Shown: positions 1 to 9,924, counted from the first letter of the stretch. The stretch: DNA of 64,000 bases from an uncultured Paracoccaceae bacterium (GCA_947494675.1 CANLVP010000002.1:124001-188000), one strand, 5' to 3'. Made by a program: numbers and translations. Notes: generated by a model from the letters alone, not told the origin.

Positions 1-1
1 A

Positions 2-751
2 GAGGCCGAGCCGGAACCCGAAGCTGCGGTTGAGGCGGATGAGGTCCCGGTTGAAGTTGTTGTTGCTGAGCCGGAAGCGGAGACAGTGCCAGAGCCTGAG
101 ACAGAGCCAGTCGCCGTCGCTGAAGCCACGCAAGACCCTGTGGTCGAGCCTACACCGGAGCCTCTCGCTGAAATCGAACCGACGCCAGAGCCGGTGGCCG
201 AGACACCGACCGTGATCGTCGCGGACGCCGACGGCGTGCGGGTCGTGCAGGATGCACGCGGGCCAGAGGTGATGTCGGCCATCGCGCTGGATACGATCAC
301 CTATGATCCGGCGGGCGAGGTTACATTGGCCGGACGTGCGGTGGGTGAGGGCTTTGTCCGGGTGTATGTCGACAACCGGCCCGTCACCACGTCGCGGATT
401 ACCGAAGGTGGTTGGCAAACCGACCTGCCTGAGGTCGACACCGGCGTTTACACCTTGCGGATCGATGAGGTGGACGCCGAAGGCACCGTCGTGTCGCGGA
501 TCGAAACCCCATTCAAGCGCGAAGAGCCCGAGGCGGTCGCCGCCGTGATGTCGGAAGACACCGAAAAAGAAGGCTTTGACGTGGCCGTGCGCACCGTGCA
601 ACCTGGTGCGACCCTTTGGGCTATTGCGCAGGAAGAGATGGGCGAGGGCGTGATGTATGTCGCCGTCTATGAGGCGAACCGCGACCTGATCAAAGACCCT
701 GATTTGATCTTTCCGGGGCAAGTCTTCCGCATTCCGCAGGCCGATCAGTAA
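2..751 (+). CDS. LysM domain protein, 5' end cut by window edge
   Basis: The frame is open from the left edge, so the true start lies outside; 249 codons are visible. The first 75 or so residues are a low-complexity Pro/Glu/Val/Ala tract. A middle part of about 80 residues (beginning near VIVADADGVRVVQ) looks like an Ig-like or adhesion-type fold, and the last 50 residues are a LysM module (ATLWAIAQEEMG, ending FPGQVFRIPQ). LysM binds N-acetylglucosamine in peptidoglycan, so an envelope location is inferred. A GTG inside the visible part is not believed to be the start because the acidic repeat continues upstream of it. No enzymatic domain is seen in the visible part. Confidence 0.75.
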   Translation, partial: EAEPEPEAAVEADEVPVEVVVAEPEAETVPEPETEPVAVAEATQDPVVEPTPEPLAEIEPTPEPVAETPTVIVADADGVRVVQDARGPEVMSAIALDTITYDPAGEVTLAGRAVGEGFVRVYVDNRPVTTSRITEGGWQTDLPEVDTGVYTLRIDEVDAEGTVVSRIETPFKREEPEAVAAVMSEDTEKEGFDVAVRTVQPGATLWAIAQEEMGEGVMYVAVYEANRDLIKDPDLIFPGQVFRIPQADQ

Positions 752-812
752 CTGTGGGGCTGGTTCTTTGGCCGTCGCACCACTAACTCTTGTCGTCTGA
801 CAGGAGACGCTG

Positions 813-2639
813 ATGCGCGGACTTAGCAAGACAAATGCCAATCTCGATGACACCGCCCGCATTCAGGGGCTGAACGTACTGCGTCGTGTGGTGCCCTATC
901 TGTGGCCAGAGGGGCAGACATGGGTCAAGCGCCGCGTGGTGGCAGCGATTGCAGTGCTGTTGCTGTCCAAGATCATCGCGGTCACAACGCCTGTTCTGTA
1001 CAAGCAGGCGGTGGACGCGCTGGCGCCGGAAGGTGCGGATGCGGCGACGTTCCTGGCGCTGGGCGCGGTGGGGCTGACGCTCGCCTATGGTATGGCGCGG
1101 CTGATGACCGTGGGGTTCCAGCAGCTACGCGACGTGATCTTTACCAAGGTCGGGCAGCGGGCGTTGCGCACCCTCGCGCGTGAGACGTTTACCCATATCC
1201 ACCGGCTGTCGATGCGCTACCACATCACACGCAAGACGGGCGGTCTGTCGCGGGTGATTGAGCGGGGCGTAAAAGGCGTTGATTTCCTGTTGCGGTTCCT
1301 GCTGTTCAGTATGGGGCCGCTTGTGCTCGAGCTTTTGATGATTTCGGTCATCCTCTTTTTCCTCTTTGACGTCTTGTATCTGGCTGCCGTCGTCGTGACC
1401 ATCGCGCTTTATGTCTGGTTCACATTTGCCGTGACAGAATGGCGGGTGAAGATCCGCAAGATCATGAATGATCAGGATACGGACGCGAACCAGAAGGCGG
1501 TCGATAGCCTGCTGAACTTTGAGACGGTCAAATATTTCGGGGCAGAGCGTTGGGAAGCCGACCGCTATGATCGCGCGATGGAGGCCTATGAGACGGCCGC
1601 GATCCGCACCAACTATTCGCTGGCTTTCCTGAACTTTGGACAGTCGGTGCTGATCACCGGCGGGCTTGTCGCGGTGATGGTGATGGCTGCGGTTGGCGTG
1701 CAGCGGGGCGATTTGACGGTGGGCGATTTTGTCATGGTCAACGCCTATATGATCCAGATCACCATGCCGCTGAACTTTCTGGGGACCGTCTATCGCGAGA
1801 TTAGGCAGGCCCTGATCGATATGGGCGATATGTTCGATTTGTTAGAGCAACCGCCCGAAGTGCAGGACAAACAGGGCGCCAAGGTTCTAAAAGTGCAAGG
1901 CGGTGCAGTGCGTTTGAACGATGTTGTCTTTGGCTATGATGCGGAACGCCCGATCCTGAAAGGTGTGACGATCGCCGCAGAGCCAGGGGAGACCGTCGCC
2001 ATTGTCGGGTCTTCGGGGTCCGGAAAATCCACCATCGGGCGGCTCTTGTTTCGGTTTTATGACGTGGGCAGTGGTGCGCTGACGGTGGACGGACAGGACG
2101 TGCGGGACGTCACGCAAGAGAGCCTGCACGCCCAGATCGGTGTGGTGCCGCAGGACACAGTGCTGTTCAACGACACGGTGCATTACAACATCGCCTACGG
2201 ACGACCCGGCGCCACAGAAGGCGAGATCAGGGAAGCGGCGCGTGCGGCCAAGATCCACGATTTTATCATGTCACTGCCGGACGGCTATGACACGACCGTG
2301 GGTGAACGTGGGCTGAAGCTGTCTGGTGGTGAAAAGCAGCGCGTGGGGATTGCGCGAACGCTGCTTAAGAACCCGCCGATCTTGCTGCTGGATGAGGCGA
2401 CAAGCGCGCTTGATACCGAGACCGAGATGGAAATTCAGGCCGAGCTGAAGGCGATGGGCGAGGGGCGCACGGTGATCACGATTGCGCACCGGCTTTCAAC
2501 GATTGCCGACGCGGACAAGATCGTCGTGCTTGAGGATGGCGTGATCGTTGAGCAGGGCAAACATGATGCCTTGCTGGCCGATGATGGGCGCTATGCGCAT
2601 CTATGGAACCGGCAGGCCAACGAAGAAGAGATCGCTTAG
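813..2639 (+). CDS. Atm1/ABCB7-type ABC exporter, fused permease and ATPase
   Basis: A 608-residue half-transporter with an N-terminal membrane domain (about residues 38-330, six predicted helices) and a C-terminal ATPase. The ATPase shows Walker A GSSGSGKST (399-407), signature LSGGE (503-507) and Walker B ILLLDEATS (523-531). The stretch NFETVKYFGAE (about 235-245) is typical of the Atm1 branch, which exports glutathione-linked sulfur or metal compounds in mitochondria and alphaproteobacteria; the substrate here is inferred. The start is ATG with GGAGA nine bases upstream. The protein should act as a homodimer in the inner membrane. Confidence 0.92.
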   Translation: MRGLSKTNANLDDTARIQGLNVLRRVVPYLWPEGQTWVKRRVVAAIAVLLLSKIIAVTTPVLYKQAVDALAPEGADAATFLALGAVGLTLAYGMARLMTVGFQQLRDVIFTKVGQRALRTLARETFTHIHRLSMRYHITRKTGGLSRVIERGVKGVDFLLRFLLFSMGPLVLELLMISVILFFLFDVLYLAAVVVTIALYVWFTFAVTEWRVKIRKIMNDQDTDANQKAVDSLLNFETVKYFGAERWEADRYDRAMEAYETAAIRTNYSLAFLNFGQSVLITGGLVAVMVMAAVGVQRGDLTVGDFVMVNAYMIQITMPLNFLGTVYREIRQALIDMGDMFDLLEQPPEVQDKQGAKVLKVQGGAVRLNDVVFGYDAERPILKGVTIAAEPGETVAIVGSSGSGKSTIGRLLFRFYDVGSGALTVDGQDVRDVTQESLHAQIGVVPQDTVLFNDTVHYNIAYGRPGATEGEIREAARAAKIHDFIMSLPDGYDTTVGERGLKLSGGEKQRVGIARTLLKNPPILLLDEATSALDTETEMEIQAELKAMGEGRTVITIAHRLSTIADADKIVVLEDGVIVEQGKHDALLADDGRYAHLWNRQANEEEIA

Positions 2640-2676
2640 GCGGGCAGCGCGGGCAACGTACCAGCGCTGCCGCAGG

Positions 2677-5600
2677 TTATTCCGCCGCGCGGAGCGGTGT
2701 TGCGACAGGTGCTGGCGCTTCAAACGCGTCTTCGGTCCAGACGAATTCCGGTGTGCGGACCTTTTTCGCCTGGCGCCGCAGCGCCCAGTCTTGTGCTGCA
2801 CGGCTGGACCGTCCCATTGAGAAACGGGCAAAGACGCGGGCAATCCACAGCGCATAGGTCGTGATCCAGACCCGCAGCGCCAGCATTGCGGGCGTAAACA
2901 CCAGCGTCAGCACGGTCGCGATGCCGAGGCCAAAGACCACGGCTGTCGCCAACTGCTTCCACCACAGCGCCGTTGGGCTGTCGATGGAATAGCCGCCGGC
3001 AAAGAAATCAAGGCTAAGGCCGAACATCATCGGGGCCAGACCCGCCATTGTGGTGATGGTGGTCAACAAAACGGGGCGGATACGGCTTTCTGCTGTGCGC
3101 GTTATCGCCTCTGACCGGGGCATGTATTGGCTGTATTCCTGATAGGTATCGATCAGGATGATGTTGTTGTTCACCACGATCCCGGCCAGCGCCACGATCC
3201 CGGTGCCGGTCATGATGATCGAGAAGGATTGGTCCATCACCAACATGCCGATCAGCACGCCCGTGGTGGACAGGACGACCGCCATCAAAACGAGCAGAGA
3301 GTTATAGAGCGAGTTGAACTGCGCCAGCAGGATGATGAACATCAGCCCCAATGCGGCGATGCCCGCGGTCGCGAGGAAGGCCTGGCTTTCGGCTTGATCC
3401 TCTTGGTCGCCGGTCCATTCCCACGCAATGCCAGCAGGGAAGGGGGCGGTATCAAGCCACTCGGTCAATCGTTCGATCCGTTCATTCGCGTTCAGGATCG
3501 TCATTTCCATTGTGCCGTCCGCAACCTGCGCCCGCAGATCGGCGTCAGCGTCATATTCTTCCGCCGTGATCACGGTGACATCGCCGCTATCCGGGTCGGT
3601 GATCGTCACGAGGCCCTTTTCCTCACCCGCTTTGACGTCAAAGTATCGCTTTTGATCAACGCGGTTGATCTGCGCGAGCTTGGCGACGGGGCTGACGGTG
3701 ATGAAGTTCGACAGCGGCACTTGCCCGTCACGGGTCAGCACCTTGAGGCTATCAAGAGTGGACAACACGCGGTCCTGTTCAGGGAAACGCGCGCGGATCT
3801 CAATCTCTTCGTCAGAGCTGTCGACGCGCATGGTGTCGAGCAGAATGCCGCGTGTCACAAGCTGGATCATACCGCCAACGGTGGCCACGTCCGCGCCATA
3901 GCGACCGGCCTTTTCCACGTCCACATCGATTTGCCAATCGATGCCGGGCAGGGGCAGGGTGTCTTCGATCTGGGTCAGACCGCGTGTCGCATCAAACTGC
4001 GCGCGGGCGATGCGGGTGGCTTCCAGCAGGTCTTCCCAGTTGTTGCCGCTGATCCGCAAGTGCACTGGCTTGGCCGAGGCCGGGCCGCGTGACAGGTTGA
4101 GAATTTCGATCTGGATGCCGGGAATGGTGCGCAGGTCTGCCTCCATCTCGGCGATGACAAGATCACCGTCGAGTTCGGGGCGATCAGCGCGGTCTTCCCA
4201 TGGGGTCAGTTCCAATTGCACCTGACCAATTGCATCGGCGGGGCCTTCTGCGCCGCCTGTGTTGCTGTTTAAGCCGCCTTCACCCGCAAAGGCAAAAGCA
4301 TTGTCCACGCCGGGGTGTTGCAGCACGACATCCTCGACCTTTTTGAGCAGCGCGTCTTTTTCATCCAGCGAAAGGTTGCCCCGCGCTTTGACGTAGACGA
4401 TGGCCTGTTCGGGTTCGGATTCTACAAAGAATTCGACGCCGTTGTTGTTGGCCCCGTAGTAGTTGAACGTGCTGAGGACGAAGACAAAGACGACGCCGAT
4501 GGTGACCAGCGGGCCAATGGGGTTGCCGACGATGCTGTGGATGAAGAGGCCAAAGGGCGAGCGGCGATAGCCCGACTTGATGCTTTGGCGGCGATTGCGG
4601 GTGAAAAGACGCGCGAGCCACGACAGGCCCATGCCAAACCGCGTCAGGATCGCAGCGACGGCCAGCACCAAGGTGACGGCTCCGGCGATGGAAATCAGGA
4701 TGCAGAATGCCGCACCCAGCAGCATTGTGAAGGCGATGGCGAGGTTCGGCAGCAGGCTGCCAAGGATATCGCTGGAAGTCGCGGCCCCGATGCGTGCGCC
4801 TGCGGCTGCGAACAACCCGCCGATGGGGCCAGAGGCGACGGCGGCTGCGGCACCTGCCAACAGGATCAGGCCCACATGCTGATACCAGCGCATCTCGGCA
4901 ATGCTGCGCGTCGCGCGGGACAAAAGGCCGGTGACGCGGCCCAATGCGCCACCCAGCACGGGCAAGTAGATCAACGCCACGACGAGCGAGGCAGACAGCA
5001 CAAAGATCAGTGTAAAGGGCAGCATGCCCATGAACTGCCCCGGCACGCCCGGCCAGAACAGCATCGGCAGGAACGCGCAAAGCGTGGTGCCAGTGGAGGA
5101 GACAATCGGCCAGAACATGCGTTTGGCGGCCTCGGTATAGGCCTGCATCGGGCCGGAGCCTTCGGAGATGCGTTTGTCCGCGTATTCGACCACCACGATC
5201 GCGCCATCCACCAGCATGCCCACGGCAAGGATCAGGCCGAACATGACGATGTTCGACACGGTCACGCCCAGCACGGCAAAGAAAGCAAAGGTCAAAAGGA
5301 ACGACGTCGGGATCGCAAAGCCCACAAGCAGGGCGGCGCGGGGGCCAAGGGCGGCCAGCACGACGATCATCACCAGCGCAATCGCAGTTAGCACCGAGCC
5401 TTCAAGCTGTTTGACCATGCTGTCGACCTGCACCGATTGGTCGTTGCTGGTGCCCACGTCGATGGCCGCGCGCAGCTCTGGCGACCAAGTCTCACGCTCT
5501 GCTGCGACCTCTTGTTTCACCAACTCAACCGTGTCGATCAAGTTGAAGCCTTTGCGTTTGACGACCTGCAGGGCGACGGTGTTGACGCCGTTGAAACGCG

Positions 5601-6411
5601 CTGTGCCCTCGCGATCTTCAAAGGTCAGGCGGATGGTCGCCAGATCACCGATGGTGATGACGCTGTCGCCGTTGATCTTGACCGGTAGGTCATAAACGTC
5701 CTGGCTGTCGTTAAAGGATGAGGGGATCTTGACCGCAAATGCGCCTTGTCCGCTGGTCACTTCGCCGGCGGCGATCAGCAGGTTGTTGCTGGTGACTACG
5801 TTGATCAGCTCACCCGCTGTGACGTTGTAGGCCTCAAGCCGTAGGGGGTCGATCACGACCTCAAGCATCTCATCGCGCTGGCCAGCAAGGCCCGCCTCAA
5901 GCACCGCATCCAGACTCTCGAGCCTGTCTTGCAGGTTCTTGGCGACCTGCACCAAGGTGCGTTCAGGGACGTCACCGGTCAGATTGACGATGATGATCGG
6001 GAATTCGGAGAAGTTGATCTCATTGATCGAATAATTGTCGGCGCCATTGGGAAAGGCCCCTTCGGCCTTGTTCATCGCGTCGCGAATGTCGGCCAGAACC
6101 TTGGTCTTGTCCCAGCCAAATTCGAATTCCAGCGCCACGCCTGCATAGTTTTCCGCCGCCGTGGAAGACATGGATTTCAGCCCGTCGAGGTCGGCCAGCT
6201 CTGTCTCCATCGGTTGGACCAGCAGGGTCTCGCTGTCTTCGGCAGAGATGCCGGGGAAGGGGACAGAGACAAAGATCGCCGGGATTTCGATGTCCGGCTC
6301 ACCTTCTTTTGGCAATCCGGTATAGGCAAAGGCCCCCGCCATAAGCGAGAGCGCGATAAAGGCCAGCACCATGCGGGCGCGGGAGGCAGCCCAGTCTACA
6401 ATTCCAGTCAT
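2677..6411 (-). CDS. RND efflux pump, inner-membrane transporter
   Basis: A 1244-residue resistance-nodulation-division permease that should expel substrates using the proton gradient. The N-terminal helix, porter loops, the TM4 segment around GMLVDGAIVVVEYADKRI (about 399-416) and the C-terminal helix bundle follow the family plan. The TM4 acidic residue D402 is kept, while the residue after it is Gly. The usual length is about 1040. The excess is a block at roughly 505-610, between the first and second halves, holding about three extra hydrophobic stretches, plus a charged C-terminal tail. It overlaps the upstream adaptor gene by four bases (ATGA), so the two are translationally coupled. 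The substrate is unknown, and no outer-membrane channel gene is adjacent. Confidence 0.93.
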   Translation of the reverse strand: MTGIVDWAASRARMVLAFIALSLMAGAFAYTGLPKEGEPDIEIPAIFVSVPFPGISAEDSETLLVQPMETELADLDGLKSMSSTAAENYAGVALEFEFGWDKTKVLADIRDAMNKAEGAFPNGADNYSINEINFSEFPIIIVNLTGDVPERTLVQVAKNLQDRLESLDAVLEAGLAGQRDEMLEVVIDPLRLEAYNVTAGELINVVTSNNLLIAAGEVTSGQGAFAVKIPSSFNDSQDVYDLPVKINGDSVITIGDLATIRLTFEDREGTARFNGVNTVALQVVKRKGFNLIDTVELVKQEVAAERETWSPELRAAIDVGTSNDQSVQVDSMVKQLEGSVLTAIALVMIVVLAALGPRAALLVGFAIPTSFLLTFAFFAVLGVTVSNIVMFGLILAVGMLVDGAIVVVEYADKRISEGSGPMQAYTEAAKRMFWPIVSSTGTTLCAFLPMLFWPGVPGQFMGMLPFTLIFVLSASLVVALIYLPVLGGALGRVTGLLSRATRSIAEMRWYQHVGLILLAGAAAAVASGPIGGLFAAAGARIGAATSSDILGSLLPNLAIAFTMLLGAAFCILISIAGAVTLVLAVAAILTRFGMGLSWLARLFTRNRRQSIKSGYRRSPFGLFIHSIVGNPIGPLVTIGVVFVFVLSTFNYYGANNNGVEFFVESEPEQAIVYVKARGNLSLDEKDALLKKVEDVVLQHPGVDNAFAFAGEGGLNSNTGGAEGPADAIGQVQLELTPWEDRADRPELDGDLVIAEMEADLRTIPGIQIEILNLSRGPASAKPVHLRISGNNWEDLLEATRIARAQFDATRGLTQIEDTLPLPGIDWQIDVDVEKAGRYGADVATVGGMIQLVTRGILLDTMRVDSSDEEIEIRARFPEQDRVLSTLDSLKVLTRDGQVPLSNFITVSPVAKLAQINRVDQKRYFDVKAGEEKGLVTITDPDSGDVTVITAEEYDADADLRAQVADGTMEMTILNANERIERLTEWLDTAPFPAGIAWEWTGDQEDQAESQAFLATAGIAALGLMFIILLAQFNSLYNSLLVLMAVVLSTTGVLIGMLVMDQSFSIIMTGTGIVALAGIVVNNNIILIDTYQEYSQYMPRSEAITRTAESRIRPVLLTTITTMAGLAPMMFGLSLDFFAGGYSIDSPTALWWKQLATAVVFGLGIATVLTLVFTPAMLALRVWITTYALWIARVFARFSMGRSSRAAQDWALRRQAKKVRTPEFVWTEDAFEAPAPVATPLRAAE

Positions 6412-7661
6412 CCTTCAGCCTCGCTGTAGGTTGGGGCGACAGGGACGTCGTCTATGACAAATTCCTGACCCACGGTGATGATGTTCACCTCATCAGGCAG
6501 ATCGCCGACCCAGACGCCTTCGGCCGTGTCGCGGATCATCGTAACCGGCATAAAGAGAGCAGTGTTTTGGTCCGTCACGGTGCGGACGCCCAGCAGGCCC
6601 TCATCATCAAGCGTAAGCGCACTTTGCGGGATCAGGTGTGCGGTGCGGCCATCGGCGGCCACGACGATTTCCACGGTTTGCCCGTCGCGGATGGCAAGAT
6701 CGGGGTTTGGTACCTCAATCTCCACCCGGAAGGTGCGGGTGGTGTCGTCGGCAGAGCGGGATAGGAAGGTCACGCGCCCGGTAACGACGTCGCCGCTGGT
6801 GACGCGGGCCTGCGCAGTGGCGCCGACCTCAACATTATTGACGTTCGTTTCTGGCACAAAGCCCACCAGCTTGATCGGGTCCAGCTGGATGATCGTGGCG
6901 CAAGGGCTGCCGGGCTGCATCAGGGACCCCAGTTCCGCGGTGTCCGTTTCCAAAAGACCCGCAAAGGGGGCGGTGATGGTCAAACGCTCAATCTCGCGCT
7001 CTGCCGCGGCCACGGCGGCTTCGGCAGATTCGATGCCTGCCTGCGCTGAGGTGAGCGAGGAATTGGCGCGCTGGATGCCTGCGGTTGCAGCCTCGGCCAC
7101 AGCTTCGGCGCTCACGAGGCGAGTTTCAGAGGCAAAGCCGTCTTCGCTAAGTTTACGGGCGGCGTTGACGTTGATCTCAGCCTCGCGAACACGGGCATTT
7201 GCCTCGGCCAAAGCCGCTTCGGCCTCTGGCACGCGGCCTTTCGCTTCGGTCAGACGTGCCTTGGTTTCCGCCAGCGATGCGGCGCGCGTGCCGGGGTCCA
7301 ACTGGCAAAGCTGGTCATCCAGATTGACGTAAGCGCCTTTGCGCAGCGGTTCAGAAATCACCTGACCAGAGGTTTCAGAGGCGACGGTGACCTGACGCGC
7401 AGCCTCTGTCCGGCCGCGCAGGATGACGGCGCTTTCGATGGTGCGGGCTTGCGACGCCAATGCCACGACCCGAACGATGTCATTGGCTGGGTCAGAAGGG
7501 GCGGCCTCGGTTTCGGTATCCTCTGCCATTTCAGTCGGGGCCGCATCAGCCTCTGCCGTCGGCGGACCACCGGCAAATTGCATCAGTTGCTCACGTTCGA
7601 ACACCAACATGTAAAGACCAACCGCTACGAGGATCGCGGCAAGAATAGACACCAATCGCAT
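6408..7661 (-). CDS. RND efflux periplasmic adaptor (membrane fusion protein)
   Basis: A 417-residue adaptor with an N-terminal membrane anchor (residues 3-22), an acidic linker, a split biotinyl-lipoyl-like domain around a long Ala/Glu-rich coiled-coil hairpin (about 130-225), and C-terminal beta-barrel domains. The order and length fit the HlyD/AcrA family, which links an RND pump to an outer-membrane channel. It is the first gene of a two-gene operon with the pump and ends in a 4-base overlap with it. A palindromic site about 100 bases upstream could bind a TetR-type repressor, though no regulator gene lies beside it. Confidence 0.92.
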   Translation of the reverse strand: MRLVSILAAILVAVGLYMLVFEREQLMQFAGGPPTAEADAAPTEMAEDTETEAAPSDPANDIVRVVALASQARTIESAVILRGRTEAARQVTVASETSGQVISEPLRKGAYVNLDDQLCQLDPGTRAASLAETKARLTEAKGRVPEAEAALAEANARVREAEINVNAARKLSEDGFASETRLVSAEAVAEAATAGIQRANSSLTSAQAGIESAEAAVAAAEREIERLTITAPFAGLLETDTAELGSLMQPGSPCATIIQLDPIKLVGFVPETNVNNVEVGATAQARVTSGDVVTGRVTFLSRSADDTTRTFRVEIEVPNPDLAIRDGQTVEIVVAADGRTAHLIPQSALTLDDEGLLGVRTVTDQNTALFMPVTMIRDTAEGVWVGDLPDEVNIITVGQEFVIDDVPVAPTYSEAEG

Positions 7662-7761
7662 TATGTCGCCTTTGCTTGGGCAGTGACCCGCCCGTGCGGA
7701 CCGTTTGTTTCTTAATGTTTTTTACGCACCAACCGCACAACGGATCACCATGAAAGCGCGC

Positions 7762-7782
7762 TAAACCGTTCGGTTCAGTTTA
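7762..7782. promoter_or_regulatory. imperfect palindrome upstream of the RND operon, possible repressor operator
   Basis: A 21-base site has outer arms TAAAC and GTTTA and an inner palindrome AACCG-TT-CGGTT. It lies in the 243-bp gap between the divergent efflux operon and the YfgM-like gene, about 100 bases upstream of the adaptor start. TetR-family repressors commonly bind such sites before RND operons; function here is inferred. Confidence 0.35.
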
Positions 7783-7904
7783 CGGTCCCTACGTCAACAC
7801 TGCAAGAGGGGAAACGCAGAGCGGGTCTTGGCTTTCCTTAACGCTTCGCGATATGTAACGCCGAACCATCTTGCCGCGTTTGAACGCGACGAAAGGACAA
7901 GCCG

Positions 7905-8561
7905 TTGAGTGATAGTGACAGTTTCATCAATGAAGTGACCGAGGAGGTCCGGCGCGACCAGCTTTACGGCTATCTTAAGCGCTATGGCTGGATCGCAGTT
8001 CTGCTGATTGTGGTGCTCGTTGGTGGGGCCGCTTGGAACGAGTGGAACAAGGCGCAAGCGGCAGCCAAGGCGCAGGCCACGGGTGACGCATTGCTGGATG
8101 CTTTGGGTCAGAACGACCCGGAATTCCGGATGGCCGCCGTGGCCGAGGTTGAGGCTGAAGGGTCCGCCGCAGCGGTCACCGCGCTGATTACCGCGGCGAG
8201 CCAGCAGGAGGGGGGCGATATCCCTGCTGCCGTTGCCACGTTGCAGGCGCTGGCCGTCAACACGGATGTACCAGCGATCTACAATGAACTGGCCGCTTTC
8301 AAAGCCGCGATGCTGGACCCTGATCCAACAACGCGCCGCCCCAGCCTTGAAGCGATGGCGCAACCCGGCGCGCCCTTTGCGCTTTTGGCGCAGGAACAAC
8401 TGGCGCTGGCCGATCTGGCGGCCGGTAATCCGGATGCAGCACTTGAGCGGTTGTCGGCCATCATCGAAGACGCGGGCGTGACGCGGGGCTTGCTTGTGCG
8501 GGCGCAAACCTTGATGGTAGCGCTGGGCGTGGAACCACCGGTCGCCGCCCTCGAGCAATAA
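7905..8561 (+). CDS. YfgM-like tetratricopeptide membrane protein
   Basis: This 218-residue protein begins at TTG with a clear GAAAGGA box seven bases upstream, giving MSDSDSFINEVTEEVRRDQL. It has a short cytosolic N-terminus, one membrane helix (about residues 29-46, IAVLLIVVLVGGAAW), then an Ala-rich helical periplasmic part that fits the TPR-like YfgM/ancillary SecYEG translocon family. It sits 22 bp before bamB and then der, the same order as yfgM-bamB-der in many proteobacteria, which supports the call. In enterobacteria YfgM works with PpiD at the translocon; that role is inferred here. Confidence 0.85.
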   Translation: MSDSDSFINEVTEEVRRDQLYGYLKRYGWIAVLLIVVLVGGAAWNEWNKAQAAAKAQATGDALLDALGQNDPEFRMAAVAEVEAEGSAAAVTALITAASQQEGGDIPAAVATLQALAVNTDVPAIYNELAAFKAAMLDPDPTTRRPSLEAMAQPGAPFALLAQEQLALADLAAGNPDAALERLSAIIEDAGVTRGLLVRAQTLMVALGVEPPVAALEQ

Positions 8562-8583
8562 GACGCCAAAAGGGGCTGATTTC

Positions 8584-9876
8584 GTGATTGCCAAGACTAA
8601 GTTTGCCGCTGGTATCAGCCTTGCCCTATTGGTCGCCTGTGGCGAACCTGATGTGATCCTGCCCGGCGCGCGCGAGGCTGTGCGCCCCGGTGATGGTGTG
8701 AACACAAGCGCCCCGATTTCGCTGCCTGCGACGCGACTGAATGCCAGCTGGACCCACCGCAATGGTGAGGCGGACCATACAATCACGCATCCGGCCTTGT
8801 CCGGCCTGAACCAAATTTTCGCCGTCAACATCGGTGAGGGCGACAGCCGCAAAGCGCGGATTACGGCTGATCCCGTCGTCGCGGGCGGTGTGATCTACAC
8901 GTTGGATTCCCGCGCACGGGTCACGGCGACGGCCACATCCGGCGCGCCGGTCTGGGCCGCTGATGTGCAGCCCGGGAATGACAACCGCACCGATGCATCG
9001 GGCGGCGGCCTCGCCTATGGCAATGGCCGGGTCTTTGTAACGACCGGCTTTGGTGAAGTCACAGCCCTTGATGCCGCGAGTGGCGGCACCTTGTGGACGC
9101 AGGATCTGGATGCGCCGGGCACCTCGGCCCCGACGGTTTCGGGTGATCTGCTTTATGTCGTGGGCCGGGACAGCACGGCCTGGGCGATCGATGTCACAAA
9201 TGGCCGTGTGCGCTGGCAGCAAAGCGGTACGCCTTCGGTATCTGCCTTTTCTGGCGGGGCGGGTCCGGCAGTTGCAGGTGATCTTGCGATTTTCCCTTTT
9301 GACAGTGGCGAGGTTGTTGCGACCTTCCCACAAGGCGGCTTGCGCCGTTGGGACACCGCTGTCACAGGCGCACGTCCCGGTGTTGCGGCGGCGATCCTGT
9401 CTGACATCGGTGGCGACCCGGTGATTGACGGCAATCGCGTCTATGTCGGCAATGTCACGGGGCGCACAGCCGCAATTGATGCCTTTACTGGCGACCGGAT
9501 TTGGACCGCAACCGAAGGGGCTGTCAGCCCTGTCTGGCCTGCGGGCGGCTCTGTCTTCCTCGTGAATGACCTCAACCAGCTGGTGCGCCTTGATGCGGCC
9601 ACGGGTACCGCGATCTGGCGCACGCAATTGCCTGCATTCGAAGAGGCCGGCACCTTCCGACAGCGGCGCAGCGTCTTTGCCCACTACGGCCCGATCTTGG
9701 CGGGGGGACGTCTGATCGTTGCCTCATCGGACGGGCAAGTACGGGCGTTTGATCCACGCTCTGGCGCATTGGTTGGCAACGCAGCGCTTCCCGGTGGCGC
9801 GGCATCGCACCCGGCGGTGGCAGGCGGCACGCTTTATGTCGTCACGAAAGCAGGCCAGTTGGTGGCTTTCCGTTAG
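8584..9876 (+). CDS. bamB: BamB-like outer-membrane assembly lipoprotein
   Basis: The 430-residue product starts at GTG and carries a lipoprotein signal ending in LVAC (Cys about residue 19), so it should be lipidated and held in the outer membrane. The rest is a run of PQQ-type beta-propeller repeats with recurring GxVYxLD/AxxGxxxW units (for example VTALDAASGGTLW, AIDVTNGRVRW, AAIDAFTGDRIW). This fits BamB, the propeller subunit of the BAM complex that inserts outer-membrane proteins. Position between a YfgM-like gene and der is conserved in many proteobacteria. A quinoprotein dehydrogenase is unlikely because the length and context do not fit. Confidence 0.87.
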   Translation: MIAKTKFAAGISLALLVACGEPDVILPGAREAVRPGDGVNTSAPISLPATRLNASWTHRNGEADHTITHPALSGLNQIFAVNIGEGDSRKARITADPVVAGGVIYTLDSRARVTATATSGAPVWAADVQPGNDNRTDASGGGLAYGNGRVFVTTGFGEVTALDAASGGTLWTQDLDAPGTSAPTVSGDLLYVVGRDSTAWAIDVTNGRVRWQQSGTPSVSAFSGGAGPAVAGDLAIFPFDSGEVVATFPQGGLRRWDTAVTGARPGVAAAILSDIGGDPVIDGNRVYVGNVTGRTAAIDAFTGDRIWTATEGAVSPVWPAGGSVFLVNDLNQLVRLDAATGTAIWRTQLPAFEEAGTFRQRRSVFAHYGPILAGGRLIVASSDGQVRAFDPRSGALVGNAALPGGAASHPAVAGGTLYVVTKAGQLVAFR

Positions 9877-9924
9877 GCGCTGAATGGTGTATCGCCCCGG
9901 CTCTGATATGCCGGAGTCGCACAG

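Noticed and set aside
4315-5391. Long open frame (358 codons) on the plus strand inside the RND pump gene
   Set aside because: It is antisense to a clear RND gene, rich in His, Gln and Asp from mirrored codons, and has no domain. High GC content makes such shadows common; the same applies to 3127-4092.
8626-9684. Open frame of 352 codons antisense to bamB
   Set aside because: The plus strand shows regular propeller repeats and a lipobox, while the antisense product has none.
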